DNA of 64,000 nt from Streptomyces erythrochromogenes (GTDB lineage: Bacteria > Actinomycetota > Actinomycetes > Streptomycetales > Streptomycetaceae). The notes below the pieces were generated by a model, which saw only the letters and a program-made list of their open reading frames with translations, did not search any database and was not told the DNA's origin. The position numbers and the translations under genes are program-made. The stretch is taken from positions 6,359,501-6,423,500 of the forward strand of contig NZ_CP108036.1 of NCBI RefSeq assembly GCF_036170895.1, written 5' to 3'. Below, piece by piece: positions 32,105 through 41,512 of the stretch (within the stretch, counting starts at the first letter, position 1; each line of letters starts with the position of its first letter).

Positions 32105-33433
32105 TCAGGCGCGGAAGTGGCGCTGCAGACCCTGCCACACGTCGTCGTACCCGCGCTGGAGGTGGTCCGCGGCGGCCGCCTGGGCGGTGGCGGTGATCGG
32201 CCAGCGGGTCTCGAACATGAAAGCCAGGCCGTCGTCGATCTTCTGCGGCTTCAGCTCGGCGGCGCTGGCCTTGTCGAAGGTCTCGTGGTCGGGGCCGTGC
32301 GCGGACATCATGTTGTGGAGCGAGCCGCCGCCGGGGACGAAGCCCTCCGCCTTGGCGTCGTAGGCGCCCTCGATCAGGCCCATGTACTCGCTCATCACGT
32401 TGCGGTGGAAGTACGGCGGGCGGAAGGTGTCCTCGCCGACCAGCCAGCGCGGCGCGAAGACGACGAAGTCCACGCCCGCCAGGCCCGGGGTGTCCGAGGG
32501 CGAGGTCAGGACGGTGAAGATCGACGGGTCCGGGTGGTCGTAGCTGATCGTGCCCAGGACGTTGAAGCGGCGCAGGTCGTAGACGTAGGGGACGTGCGTG
32601 CCGTACCAGGCGACCACGTCGAGCGGGGAGTGGCCGTAGGTGGCCGACCAGAGGTTCCCGCAGAACTTGTTGATCACCTCGGTGGGGCGCTCGACGTCCT
32701 CGTACGCGGCCACCGGGGCCCGGAAGTCGCGGGCGGCGGCGAGGCCGTTGGCGCCGATGGGGCCGAGGTCCGGCAGGACGAAGGGCTGGCCGTAGTTCTC
32801 GCAGACGTAGCCGCGGGCGTCGGTGTCCAGCAGCTCGACGCGGAAGCGGACGCCGCGCGGGATGATCGCCACGTCGCCCGGGCGGGCGGCGAGCAGGCCC
32901 AGCTCGGTGCGCAGGAGCAGGCCGCCGCGCTCGGGGACGATCAGCAGCTCGCCGTCGGAGTCGCTGAACACCCGGTCCGTCATGGACGCGTTGGCGGCGT
33001 AGAGGTGGACGGCCATGCCGGTGCGCTGGGTCGCGTCGCCGTTGCCGCCGAGGGTCCACAGGCCGGCCAGGAAGTCGGTGCCGGGGGCCGGGTCGGGCAG
33101 CGGATTCCAGCGCAGCCGGTTCGGGTCCGCGGACGCCTCGGTGAAGGGGGCGGTGCGCAGGGCGCCGTTGTCGATCCGGGTGAAGGGCGGGTGCGCGGCC
33201 GAGGGGCGGATCCGGTAGAGCCAGGAGCGGCGGTTGTGGCTGCGGGGTTCGGTGAAGGCGCTGCCGCTGAGCTGCTCGGCGTAGAGGCCGAGGGGGGCGC
33301 GCTGGGGCGAGTTCCGGCCGAGCGGCAGTGCGCCGGGGACGGCCTCGGAGCTGTGTTCGTTGCCGAAGCCGGTGAGGTACTCCAATGCCTCGGCCGTCTT
33401 CCGGGCCTGCTCGCTGCCGGCCTGCTCGCTCAT
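32105..33433 (-). CDS. hmgA: Homogentisate 1,2-dioxygenase
   Basis: A 442-residue Fe(II) ring-cleavage dioxygenase. It opens homogentisate to maleylacetoacetate in tyrosine/phenylalanine catabolism. [13 protein letters not shown] near the start and the iron-ligand region [16 protein letters not shown] (His and Glu) with [20 protein letters not shown] are family hallmarks; the length is normal. ATG 33433 begins an Ala/Glu-rich leader before YLTGFGNE. A 28-bp palindromic site lies 23 bp upstream. The maleylacetoacetate isomerase and fumarylacetoacetase genes are not in the window. Confidence 0.96.
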   Translation of the reverse strand: MSEQAGSEQARKTAEALEYLTGFGNEHSSEAVPGALPLGRNSPQRAPLGLYAEQLSGSAFTEPRSHNRRSWLYRIRPSAAHPPFTRIDNGALRTAPFTEASADPNRLRWNPLPDPAPGTDFLAGLWTLGGNGDATQRTGMAVHLYAANASMTDRVFSDSDGELLIVPERGGLLLRTELGLLAARPGDVAIIPRGVRFRVELLDTDARGYVCENYGQPFVLPDLGPIGANGLAAARDFRAPVAAYEDVERPTEVINKFCGNLWSATYGHSPLDVVAWYGTHVPYVYDLRRFNVLGTISYDHPDPSIFTVLTSPSDTPGLAGVDFVVFAPRWLVGEDTFRPPYFHRNVMSEYMGLIEGAYDAKAEGFVPGGGSLHNMMSAHGPDHETFDKASAAELKPQKIDDGLAFMFETRWPITATAQAAAADHLQRGYDDVWQGLQRHFRA

Positions 33434-33455
33434 GTGCTGCTCCCGCTCCGTCGAA

Positions 33456-33483
33456 GGAATCCTATGGTCGACAGTAGGATTCC
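33456..33483. promoter_or_regulatory. 28-bp palindromic operator candidate upstream of hmgA
   Basis: GGAATCCTA-N10-TAGGATTCC has perfect 9-bp arms; the centre contains GTCGAC, making CTA-N2-GTCGAC-N2-TAG symmetric too. It ends 23 bp before the hmgA start, overlapping its probable promoter, and is AT-rich for this genome. A homogentisate/tyrosine regulator (the downstream GntR protein or an IclR-type protein) is the likely ligand. Confidence 0.7.
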
Positions 33484-33650
33484 GCGGCCCGTGCGTCAAC
33501 GGCGCCCTGGCGGTGTCCGTGGTGGGTCCGGGGGCGGGGCGGGAGGAAACGGCAGGATCCGGGAGGAAGGCCCGTAGGGCGGCCGGGCGGGGATGCGGAT
33601 TCGCTCCCGGGGGGATCACAAAAGATGAACATTGCTCTACTCTCACGCGC

Positions 33651-35921
33651 ATGTCGTGGACCCGCAGGTTCCCTGCCGTGCCGGGGGCGCTCCTCGCCGC
33701 CCTCCTCGCCCTCCTGTCCCTCTTCGCCGCCGCGCCCGCAGCCCGCGCGCACGAAGAGCGCCCGGTCACCTTCCCGGACGGCTCCGGATCCGTGCCGGAG
33801 TACCGCAAGGCCGACCCCGACCTCATCGTCTGCAAGACGGACCGGCCGGCCTTCGAACGCCGGATATCCGCCTTCCCCGAGGAGCTCAAGGCCCGCAACC
33901 TCGCCCTGTACGAGCGGTGCGAGAAGAGCGGCTACCGCCACCTCCAGGAAGCCGTCGACGCCGTGGACCGGCCCGGGATGAACATCGCGGTCCTCCCCGG
34001 CCTCTACGAGGAAGAGCCCTCACTGCCCAAGCCGACGGGGGAGTGCGCCGCGCTCAAGGCGCCCGACTCCGCGCTCGGCTACCAGATCCTGTCGTACGAG
34101 CAGCAGGTGCGGTGCCGGCACAACCAGAACCTCGTCGCCGTCCTCGGCAAGAAGAACCTGCAGATCGAGGGCACCGGCGCGTCCCGCCTGGACGTGGTCT
34201 TCGACGCCAAGTACCAGAAGCTGAACGCCATCCGCGCCGACAAGTCCGACGGCGTCTACTTCCGCAACTTCACCGCCCAGCGCACCACCTTCAACTCGCT
34301 GTACGTCCTCGCCGCCGACGGCTTCGTCATCGACGACGTGCTCACCCGCTGGAACGACGAGTACGGCTTCCTGACCTTCGCCAGCGACCACGGGCTCTAC
34401 AAGAACTGCGAGTCCTACGGGAACGGCGACTCGGGCATCTACCCCGGCAGCGCCTCCAACATCAACGACGGCCGCGGCTACGAGGTCCCCCGCTACTCCA
34501 TCGAGATCACCGGCTGCCGCAGCCACCACAACATGGTCGGCTACTCCGGTACCGCGGGCGACTCGGTGTGGGTGCACGACAACGAGTTCGACCAGAACAT
34601 GGGCGGTGCCTCGATGGACAGCGCCTTCCCCGGCCACCCCGGACTCCCGCAGAACCACGCCAAGTTCGAGCGGAACCTGATCCACGACAACAACCAGGAC
34701 TACTACCGCCACGTCGCCGACGGAACCTGCGCCAAACCGCCGATCGAGCGCGGCTACGAGCGCGGCGTCGTCTGCCCCCAGATCTCCATGCCGCCGGGCA
34801 CCGGCATCATCACCGCGGGCGGCAACTGGAACCTCTACGAGGGCAACTGGGTGTACGGGCACGAGCGCGCGGGCTTCTTCCTCAGCGCGGTCCCCGCCTT
34901 CATCCGCGGCGAGGAGGCCTGGTCGAAGCAGACGGACACCTCCCACCACAACCGCTACGCGGGCAACGTCCTCGGCAAGGACCGGTCCGGCGCATCCCGC
35001 CCCAACGGCATGGACGTCTGGTGGGACGGCCAGGGCAGCGGGAACTGCTGGCAGGACGGCCCCGACGGGTCCACCCCCGGCACGGTCCCGCGGTGCGGCG
35101 AGCGGCGGGGCGACGTCACGGGGGCGTCGGCCCGCCTGGTCGGCGAGCCGGTCAAGCTGGTCCAGCTCCTCGTCTGCGCGGACTACAACGTCCAGGCACG
35201 CAAACTCCCGGCCGGCTGCGACTGGTACGGCGCGCGCGGACTGGAGCGGGTGGAGACCCAGCTCGCGCTGGCCGTGGCCGCCGTGCTGCTGCTGGTCGGC
35301 GGAGTCCTGTGGTGGCGCCGCCTGCGCGGCTCCCGCCTGGGCACGGCCGCCACGCTGCTGGGCCTGGCCGGTCTGGCCCTCGACGTGGCCGGCTCCACCA
35401 CGGCGCTGACCGCGACCTTCGTTCCCGCCCTCGCCCTCCTGCTGCTCGGCCTGTGGTGGACGGGAGCCGGCCTGGTGCTGCGTCCCACCCGCCCCTGGCT
35501 GGCCCGCCTGACCCTGCTGCTGGCCGGGCTCACCCTGCTGGACGCCTTCGACAAGGCGGTCCTGATGGTCCCGTGGACCCCGCTGAGCCCCGCCTGGGTG
35601 CGGGCCCTGGTAGCGGTGGTCTGGGTCCTGTGGGCGGTCGTCGCCTCGGCCCGGCCGGGCGCCGCCCCGGCCCGCCCCGCCGGCCCGGGCGACGACCCCG
35701 AGGGCGACCGTGCCCCGGCCCCGCCCGGCCCCGCCCCGACCCTGCACGAGGCCGGGACGGCAGGGACGGCAGGGACAACCGAAGCCGCCGAGTCGGCTCC
35801 GGGAGCCGGGGCGACCGCGGCGGCCGGGACCACCAAGGCAGCCGAGGCACCCGCAGCGGCTCCGGGGGCCCGGGGCGCCGGGCAAGCCCGGGCGCCCCGG
35901 GTGGCGGGAGGCCAGTCGTGA
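33651..35921 (+). CDS. Secreted right-handed beta-helix protein with membrane C-terminus
   Basis: A 756-residue protein. An N-terminal signal ([20 protein letters not shown], cleavage near 33) is followed by a conserved domain ([33 protein letters not shown]). Then comes a parallel beta-helix region of about residues 180-470 ([59 protein letters not shown]) as in NosD-type proteins. From residue about 540 there are five hydrophobic segments and a Pro/Ala/Gly-rich tail. So the helix faces outward on a membrane anchor. It overlaps the next gene by GTGA. Ligand unknown; the neighbouring cupredoxin-like lipoprotein suggests copper or redox. Confidence 0.8.
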   Translation: MSWTRRFPAVPGALLAALLALLSLFAAAPAARAHEERPVTFPDGSGSVPEYRKADPDLIVCKTDRPAFERRISAFPEELKARNLALYERCEKSGYRHLQEAVDAVDRPGMNIAVLPGLYEEEPSLPKPTGECAALKAPDSALGYQILSYEQQVRCRHNQNLVAVLGKKNLQIEGTGASRLDVVFDAKYQKLNAIRADKSDGVYFRNFTAQRTTFNSLYVLAADGFVIDDVLTRWNDEYGFLTFASDHGLYKNCESYGNGDSGIYPGSASNINDGRGYEVPRYSIEITGCRSHHNMVGYSGTAGDSVWVHDNEFDQNMGGASMDSAFPGHPGLPQNHAKFERNLIHDNNQDYYRHVADGTCAKPPIERGYERGVVCPQISMPPGTGIITAGGNWNLYEGNWVYGHERAGFFLSAVPAFIRGEEAWSKQTDTSHHNRYAGNVLGKDRSGASRPNGMDVWWDGQGSGNCWQDGPDGSTPGTVPRCGERRGDVTGASARLVGEPVKLVQLLVCADYNVQARKLPAGCDWYGARGLERVETQLALAVAAVLLLVGGVLWWRRLRGSRLGTAATLLGLAGLALDVAGSTTALTATFVPALALLLLGLWWTGAGLVLRPTRPWLARLTLLLAGLTLLDAFDKAVLMVPWTPLSPAWVRALVAVVWVLWAVVASARPGAAPARPAGPGDDPEGDRAPAPPGPAPTLHEAGTAGTAGTTEAAESAPGAGATAAAGTTKAAEAPAAAPGARGAGQARAPRVAGGQS

Positions 35922-36913
35922 CCGACCGGCCCGACGACCGGCCGGGCGGCCGGACCCCCTGCGACGACTGCGGTACGCCGCCCCGCGCGGCCGGTGCAAC
36001 CCGGGCGGCGCGCGGGCACCGGCGAACCGCTCGCACCGCCCGATCGGCCCGCACCGCGGCCCTGATCGCCCTCGCCCTGCTCCTCACGGGCGGCGCGGCG
36101 ACGGGCTGCGGCGGGCGGGCCACCACCCACCACAAGCCCGGCACCAGCCACGAGCAGGCCTCCGGCAGCGTCGGCACCCTGCTCGCCACCGCCGACGCGG
36201 CCGGCCACAAGCTCCGCGAGGTCCCGGCCGAGGGCGCCCCGGAGGTCCGACTGGCCCTCCGCCCGGACTCCGAGGACGGCTGGAACCTCCAGCTGAGCGT
36301 GAAGAACTTCCGCTTCACCCCCGACAGCACCGGCGGCGCCGCCCTCCCGGGCGCCGGCCACGCCCACCTGGAACTCGACGGACGCAAGATCGCCAGGCTG
36401 TACGGCCCCTGGTTCCACCTGCCCGCGGCGCAGGTCCCCGAAGGCGCGCACACCCTGACCGTCCGCCTCTACGCGGATGACCACACCGCCTGGGCGGTCT
36501 CCGGCAAACCCGTCGAGGGCGCGGCGCAGCTCACCGCTCCCGCGCCGGGCACGCCCGGCGGCCACAGCCACGGCGAAGCCCCTTCGCAGTCGCCCCAGCC
36601 GCCCCAGTCACCCCAGTCGCCCCAGTCGCCGGCCCCGGGCCAGGGGCAGGCGGACCGCACGGTCACCATCACCGTCCGGGACGGCAAGGTCAGCCCCGCC
36701 CCGGCCCGCACCGAACTGCGGCGCGGCGAACGCGTTGCCCTGCGCGTCACCAGCGACCGCGCGGACACCCTGCACGTCCACGGCTACGACAAGGAACTCG
36801 CCCTGCCGGCAGGCCAGGAGGCCACCCTGATCCTGACGACCGACCGCACGGGACTCTTCGAGGTAGAGACCCACGGGTCCAGCCTCGTCCTGACCCAACT
36901 CCTCGTCCGATGA
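35918..36913 (+). CDS. Cupredoxin-like lipoprotein
   Basis: A 331-residue exported protein. An Arg-rich N-terminus is followed by ALIALALLLTGGAATGCGG, a lipobox with Cys at about residue 62. The outer part has two beta-sandwich-like regions: residues about 100-200 (WNLQLSVKNFRFTPDSTGG, ARLYGPWFHLPAAQVPEGAH), a His-rich linker (GGHSHGEAP), and a C-terminal cupredoxin-like unit (TVTITVRDGKVSPAPARTEL, LHVHGYDKELALPAGQEATL). Copper ligands are plausible but not complete. GTG 35918 overlaps the beta-helix gene stop. The three genes 33651-38402 form an operon with unknown joint function, perhaps metal handling at the membrane. Confidence 0.7.
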   Translation: MTDRPDDRPGGRTPCDDCGTPPRAAGATRAARGHRRTARTARSARTAALIALALLLTGGAATGCGGRATTHHKPGTSHEQASGSVGTLLATADAAGHKLREVPAEGAPEVRLALRPDSEDGWNLQLSVKNFRFTPDSTGGAALPGAGHAHLELDGRKIARLYGPWFHLPAAQVPEGAHTLTVRLYADDHTAWAVSGKPVEGAAQLTAPAPGTPGGHSHGEAPSQSPQPPQSPQSPQSPAPGQGQADRTVTITVRDGKVSPAPARTELRRGERVALRVTSDRADTLHVHGYDKELALPAGQEATLILTTDRTGLFEVETHGSSLVLTQLLVR

Positions 36914-37043
36914 CCGCCCGCCACGCCACACGCGCCGCCGACGCTCCGCCCGCCACCGACGCCCCGGCCCGGCCGCCCGGGCTCGGGCCCGAGCCCGGGA
37001 CGCAAGGCCGATCCGTCGGCGGCACGCGGTGCTCGGCGGTCCG

Positions 37044-38402
37044 ATGGTGAGCCCGAGCCCCCTCGGCCCCGGTCACGGACACGGTCACGGCCAGGGCGTG
37101 GTCCTTCACCCGGCCGAACCGTTCACCGCGCTCGCGCACGGCATCGGATCCCAGCACGATCTGCCGATCTCTCCCTTCTACGCGTTCGCCGGAGCCTTCG
37201 CCGCGCTGTTCGTCTCCTTCCTCGCACTCGGCCTGCTCTGGTCCACCTCCCGCTTCCGCGGAGAGCACTCGGGCCTCGCCCTGCCCGCCGCCCTCCAGCG
37301 GGCGGCCGACGCGCCGGCCACCCGAACCACCCTGCGCGGACTCGGACTCGCCGCCGCGCTCGTCGTCCTGCTGTACCTCCTCCTCGGTCCCGACGACCCC
37401 GCGCACAACCCCGCTCCCGGTGCCGTCTACGTCCTCCTCTGGGTCGGACTCGTGCCCGCCTCCCTCCTCCTCGGCCCCGTCTGGCGCCTGCTCAACCCGC
37501 TGCGCACCCTGCACCGCCTGCTCTCCAGGGCCCTGCACCGCCCCGGTACCGGCCACCACCCCCTTCCCGCCCGGCTGGGGCTGTGGCCCGCCGCCGCCGG
37601 ACTGTTCGGCTTCACCTGGCTGGAACTCGTCTCTCCCGATCCCGCATCCACCACCACCCTCCTCATCGCGCTCGCCGCCTACACCACCGCCCAGCTGCTG
37701 CTCGCCGCCCGTTACGGCGAGAGCTGGTTCGCCGACGGGGACGCCTTCGAGGCGTACTCCGCCCTCCTCGCCCGCCTCTCCCCCCTCGGCCGCCGCAGCG
37801 ACGGCCGCCTCGTACTCCGCAACCCCTTCCACGGACTCGACGCGACGCCCGAGCGGCCCGGACTCGTCGCCACCGTCTGCGTCCTCCTCGGATCCACCGC
37901 CTACGACGGCTTCTCCGACAACCCCTCGTGGATCAACACCCTCCAGACCTCCCCCCTCGGCCGCACCCCCACGGCCACCCTCGGACTGCTCGGTTCCATC
38001 GCCCTCGTCGCCGCCCTCTACTGCCTGTGCGCCGCGGCCACCCGCCTCGTCAGCGGCCCGCACCCCGGCCCGCTGACCGCCTTCGCGCACTCACTCGTCC
38101 CGATCGCCCTCGGTTATCTCATCGCCCACTACTTCTCCCTCCTGGTAGTCGAAGGACCACGCACAGTAATGGTGGCATTCGGCACTGACAACGCCCCCGA
38201 ACCCGCTCCACCACTGGGCCCCGGCGGCCTCGCCGCCCTCCAGGTCATCGCCGTCGTCACCGGCCACGTCCTCGGAGTCGTCGCCGCCCACGACCGCTCC
38301 GTACGCCTCTTCCCGCCCGCGAAAGCGGTGGCCGGGCAACTGCCGCTGCTCACCCTGATGATCATTTACACGATCGGGGGCCTCAGCCTCCTCCTGAACT
38401 GA
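37044..38402 (+). CDS. Polytopic membrane protein of unknown function
   Basis: A 452-residue integral membrane protein with about ten hydrophobic segments, beginning ISPFYAFAGAFAALFVSFLALG. The N-terminus has HGHGHGQG, which could bind metal. WFADGDAFEAYSALLARLSPLGR and YDGFSDNPSWI are conserved-looking loops. The last cytoplasmic/outside parts include VVAAHDRSVRLFPPAKAVAG. I do not recognise a named family. ATG 37044 is preferred over GTG 37029; neither has a good ribosome site. It follows the cupredoxin-like gene by about 130 bp on the same strand and is probably part of that operon. Confidence 0.72.
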   Translation: MVSPSPLGPGHGHGHGQGVVLHPAEPFTALAHGIGSQHDLPISPFYAFAGAFAALFVSFLALGLLWSTSRFRGEHSGLALPAALQRAADAPATRTTLRGLGLAAALVVLLYLLLGPDDPAHNPAPGAVYVLLWVGLVPASLLLGPVWRLLNPLRTLHRLLSRALHRPGTGHHPLPARLGLWPAAAGLFGFTWLELVSPDPASTTTLLIALAAYTTAQLLLAARYGESWFADGDAFEAYSALLARLSPLGRRSDGRLVLRNPFHGLDATPERPGLVATVCVLLGSTAYDGFSDNPSWINTLQTSPLGRTPTATLGLLGSIALVAALYCLCAAATRLVSGPHPGPLTAFAHSLVPIALGYLIAHYFSLLVVEGPRTVMVAFGTDNAPEPAPPLGPGGLAALQVIAVVTGHVLGVVAAHDRSVRLFPPAKAVAGQLPLLTLMIIYTIGGLSLLLN

Positions 38403-38434
38403 GGCCCCCGCCGGACCCGGAAGCGAGGAGCGGC

Positions 38435-39058
38435 ATGATGGACCCCGTGCCTCCCGCCCACTCCCTGCGCCGTACGCCGATCCAGCAGCGCAGCGCCGAC
38501 CGGCTCGCCCGGATCCTCGACGCCTGTGCCGAACTGCTGGACGAGACCGGGTACGAGAACCTCAGCACCCGCGCCGTCGCCCTGCGCGCCGGCGTGCCGA
38601 TCGGATCCGTCTACCGCTTCTTCGGCAACAAACGGGCCATGGCCATCGCCCTCGCCCACCGCAACCTGGACCGCTACGTCGACGGCATCGCGGACCGCCT
38701 CGAAGGCCTCCCCGCCACGCACTGGCGACCGGTCGTGGACGCCGTACTGGACGAGTACCTGGCTATGAAGCGCAGCGTGCCCGGCTTCGCGCTGGTCGAC
38801 TTCGGCGTGCCCGCGCCGCCGGCCGGGGACGCCGAGGGCGACCCCAACCACCAGGTGGCGGCCCGCCTGACGGAGCTGCTCTCCGCGCACCTCGGCCTGA
38901 CCCCCGACGCCACGCTGGAGCGAGCGGTACTCGTCGCCGTCGAGGCCACCGACGCGCTCATCCAACTGGCCTTCCGGACCGACCCGGCCGGGGACCCCGG
39001 CATCGTCGCCGAGACCCGCGCGATGATGCACGCCTACCTGGCCCGCGTACTGGACTGA
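38435..39058 (+). CDS. TetR-family regulator
   Basis: A 207-residue TetR protein. The helix-turn-helix is LSTRAVALRAGVPIGSVYRFFGNKRAMAIAL in the first third (VYRFFGNKRAM replaces the usual LYYHFxSK). The ligand domain ends LIQLAFRTDPAGDPGIVAET. GAGGAG precedes ATG 38435; only 32 bp separate it from the membrane gene, so it may be cotranscribed with that operon. No palindrome is evident directly before it. An ATACCGAC-type site lies 115 bp past its end and could be its target, though that motif also occurs elsewhere in the window. Confidence 0.85.
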   Translation: MMDPVPPAHSLRRTPIQQRSADRLARILDACAELLDETGYENLSTRAVALRAGVPIGSVYRFFGNKRAMAIALAHRNLDRYVDGIADRLEGLPATHWRPVVDAVLDEYLAMKRSVPGFALVDFGVPAPPAGDAEGDPNHQVAARLTELLSAHLGLTPDATLERAVLVAVEATDALIQLAFRTDPAGDPGIVAETRAMMHAYLARVLD

Positions 39059-39172
39059 GCCACCTCCCCGTTCCTCCCGGCCGCTCCCTCTTCCTCCCGG
39101 CCCCGCCGCCCGTATCCCGCTCGGCCCGCCCGCGTTTCGTGACGACCGGCGCCGTGTACTCCCTCGCCACCG

Positions 39173-39190
39173 TGCCTACCGGTCGGTATG
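39173..39190 (-). promoter_or_regulatory. ATACCGACYGGT-type operator before the Mo oxidoreductase
   Basis: Read on the minus strand the 18 bases are ATACCGACCGGTAGGCAC. They match the sites at 60025-60042 (16 of 18) and 53964-53981, and lie 51 bp before the molybdopterin oxidoreductase ATG. Likely bound by a TetR protein, either that at 38435 or that at 56662. Confidence 0.55.
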
Positions 39191-39240
39191 CTCGGTGCTC
39201 CCCGCGTGCCCGTGCCGCAGCCTGCCGCCCTGGAGGGCCC

Positions 39241-41439
39241 ATGCCCCGCACCGCCCTGCGCATCTGCCCCCTCTGCGAAGCCACCTGCGGCCTCACCCTC
39301 ACCATCGAAGGCACCGCGGTCACCGGCGCCCGCGGTGACCGCGACGACGTCTTCAGCCGCGGCTTCATCTGCCCAAAGGGCGCCGCCTTCGGGCAGATCG
39401 ACGCCGACCCCGACCGCCTGCGCACCCCCCTCGTCCGCCGCGACGGACGACTGCAGGAGGCCACCTGGGAGGAGGCCTACGACGCCATCGCCGCCGCCGT
39501 GCCCGGCCTCGTCGCGGAGCACGGAGCCCAGTCCGCAGGCGTGGTCCTCGGCAACCCGAACGTGCACACCATGGCGGGCGCCCTCTACCCGCCGCTGCTC
39601 CTCAAGACCCTCGGCACCCGCAACCTGTTCACCGCCAGCACGCTCGACCAGATGCCCAAGCACGTCTCCAGCGGATTCCTCTTCGGAGACCCCCTGGCCA
39701 TCCCGGTCCCCGACCTCGACCGGACGGACTTCCTGCTGCTCCTGGGCGCCAACCCGGTGGAGTCCAACGGCTCCCTCTGCACGGCCCCCGACTTCCCCGG
39801 CCGGCTCAAAGCCCTGCGCGCCCGCGGCGGCACCCTCGTCGTCGTCGACCCGCGCCGCACCCGGACCGCCGCACTCGCCGACCGCCACCTCGCACCGCGC
39901 CCCGGCAGCGACGCACTCCTGCTCGCCGCCCTCGCGCACACCCTCCTCGCCGAGAAGCTCGCCGCCCCCGGGACGCTGGAGGAACACGCCGAAGGGCTCG
40001 GGGAACTCGGCGCCGCCCTCGGGAGTTTCACACCTGAGGCCGTCGCACCCGCCTGCGACCTCACGGCCGACGAGATCCGCAGCCTCGCCCGCGAGCTCGC
40101 CGCCGCACCCACCGCCGCCGTCTACGGACGGATCGGCAGCTGCACCGTCGAGCACGGCACGCTCGCCAGCTGGCTCGTCGACGTACTGAACATCCTCACC
40201 GGCAACCTCGACCGGCCCGGCGGAGCCCTCTTCCCGCTCTCCGCCACCGACCGCACGCCCCGGCCGGCCGGTCCCGGCAGGGGCTTCACGGTCGGCCGCT
40301 GGCACAGCCGGGTCAGCGGCCACGCCGAGGCCAAGAGCGAACTGCCCATCGCAGCCCTGGCCGAGGAGATCGAGACGCCGGGGGAGGGGCGGATCCGCAC
40401 CCTGATCGCCATCGCCGCCAATCCCGTCCTCTCCGCACCCGACGGCGACCGCCTCGACCGGGCGCTGGCCGGCCTCGACTTCATGGTCTCGGTCGACCCG
40501 TACCTGAACGAGACCTCCCGTCATGCCCACGTGGTGCTGCCGCCGCCACCGCCCGCACAGAGCGCGCACTTCGACTTCGCGTTCAACGCCTTCGCCGTAC
40601 GCAACCAGGCCCGCTACTCGCCACCCGCCATTCCCCTGGAGGAGGGGCGGCTGGACGAGTGCGAGATCCACGCGCGCCTGATCCTCGCCGTGTCAGGGCT
40701 GCACGGAGCCCCGCCCGAGGCCGTCGACGAACGCGTCATCGCCGACACCCTCGCCCGGGCCGCCGCCGACGCGCACTCGCCGCTCCACGGCACTGACCCG
40801 TCCGAGCAGGCCCGCCGGCTGACGGGGCGCACGGGCCCGGAGAGGCGGCTGGACATGATGCTGCGCCTCGGGCCGTACGAGCTGGTCCTCGACGACCTGC
40901 TGGAGGCGCCGCACGGCATCGACCTGGGCCCGCTGCGGCCCCGGCTCCCGGAGGTACTGAAGACGCGCAGCGGCCGGATCGAGCTGCTCCCTGACCCGAT
41001 CGCGGCCGAGCTCCCCAGGCTGCGCGCGACGCTCGCCGACCGCCCCACCGCCCTGGTGCTCGTGGGCCGCCGCCATCTGCGGTCCAACAACAGCTGGTTG
41101 CACAACATCCCGGCCCTCACCGGAGGTTCCAACCGCTGCACCCTCCAGGTCCACCCGCAGGACGCGGCCCGGCTGGGCCTCACCGACGGCGGACGGGCCA
41201 GGGTCGCCGCCGACGGCGGGAGCCTGGAGGTCCCCGTCGAGGTCACCGAAGCCGTCCGCACGGGAGTGGTGAGCCTCCCGCACGGCTGGGGCCACGACCG
41301 CGCCGGCGCCCGCCTGGGCGTCGCCTCCGCCACGCCCGGCGCCAACGTCAACCAGCTGCTCGACGGCACCCGGATCGACCGGCTCTCCGGCACGGCCGTG
41401 CTCAACGCCTTCCCCGTCGAGCTGACACCCCTGCCCTGA
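39241..41439 (+). CDS. Molybdopterin-dependent oxidoreductase (formate dehydrogenase/nitrate reductase superfamily)
   Basis: A 732-residue member of the DMSO-reductase superfamily. The N-terminal Fe-S motif is ICPLCEATC then GFICPKG (Cys8, 11, 15 and about 43), binding one 4Fe-4S cluster. MPKHVSSGFLFGDP, LLLLGANPVESNGSL and VDPRRTRTAALADRHL are the pterin-binding folds; the C-terminal pterin-cap domain has LQVHPQDAARLGLTDGGRARV. No Tat signal, so it acts in the cytoplasm. Electron partner and substrate are unknown. The first ATG of the conserved motif (39241) is used; a longer frame from 39139 crosses an operator-like site. It resembles Streptomyces orphan oxidoreductases of this type. Confidence 0.92.
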   Translation: MPRTALRICPLCEATCGLTLTIEGTAVTGARGDRDDVFSRGFICPKGAAFGQIDADPDRLRTPLVRRDGRLQEATWEEAYDAIAAAVPGLVAEHGAQSAGVVLGNPNVHTMAGALYPPLLLKTLGTRNLFTASTLDQMPKHVSSGFLFGDPLAIPVPDLDRTDFLLLLGANPVESNGSLCTAPDFPGRLKALRARGGTLVVVDPRRTRTAALADRHLAPRPGSDALLLAALAHTLLAEKLAAPGTLEEHAEGLGELGAALGSFTPEAVAPACDLTADEIRSLARELAAAPTAAVYGRIGSCTVEHGTLASWLVDVLNILTGNLDRPGGALFPLSATDRTPRPAGPGRGFTVGRWHSRVSGHAEAKSELPIAALAEEIETPGEGRIRTLIAIAANPVLSAPDGDRLDRALAGLDFMVSVDPYLNETSRHAHVVLPPPPPAQSAHFDFAFNAFAVRNQARYSPPAIPLEEGRLDECEIHARLILAVSGLHGAPPEAVDERVIADTLARAAADAHSPLHGTDPSEQARRLTGRTGPERRLDMMLRLGPYELVLDDLLEAPHGIDLGPLRPRLPEVLKTRSGRIELLPDPIAAELPRLRATLADRPTALVLVGRRHLRSNNSWLHNIPALTGGSNRCTLQVHPQDAARLGLTDGGRARVAADGGSLEVPVEVTEAVRTGVVSLPHGWGHDRAGARLGVASATPGANVNQLLDGTRIDRLSGTAVLNAFPVELTPLP

Positions 41440-41512
41440 GCTGGGGTTTTGCTCGTATTGCTCACGCGCCGACGTCTTGTTGGCGAAAGGAGGCGGCACC
41501 TACCTTCCCCCC

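Noticed and set aside
36910..37050. ATGA-coupled ORF after the cupredoxin-like gene
   Set aside because: The frame from ATG 36910 stops after about 46 codons and is out of frame with the membrane protein.
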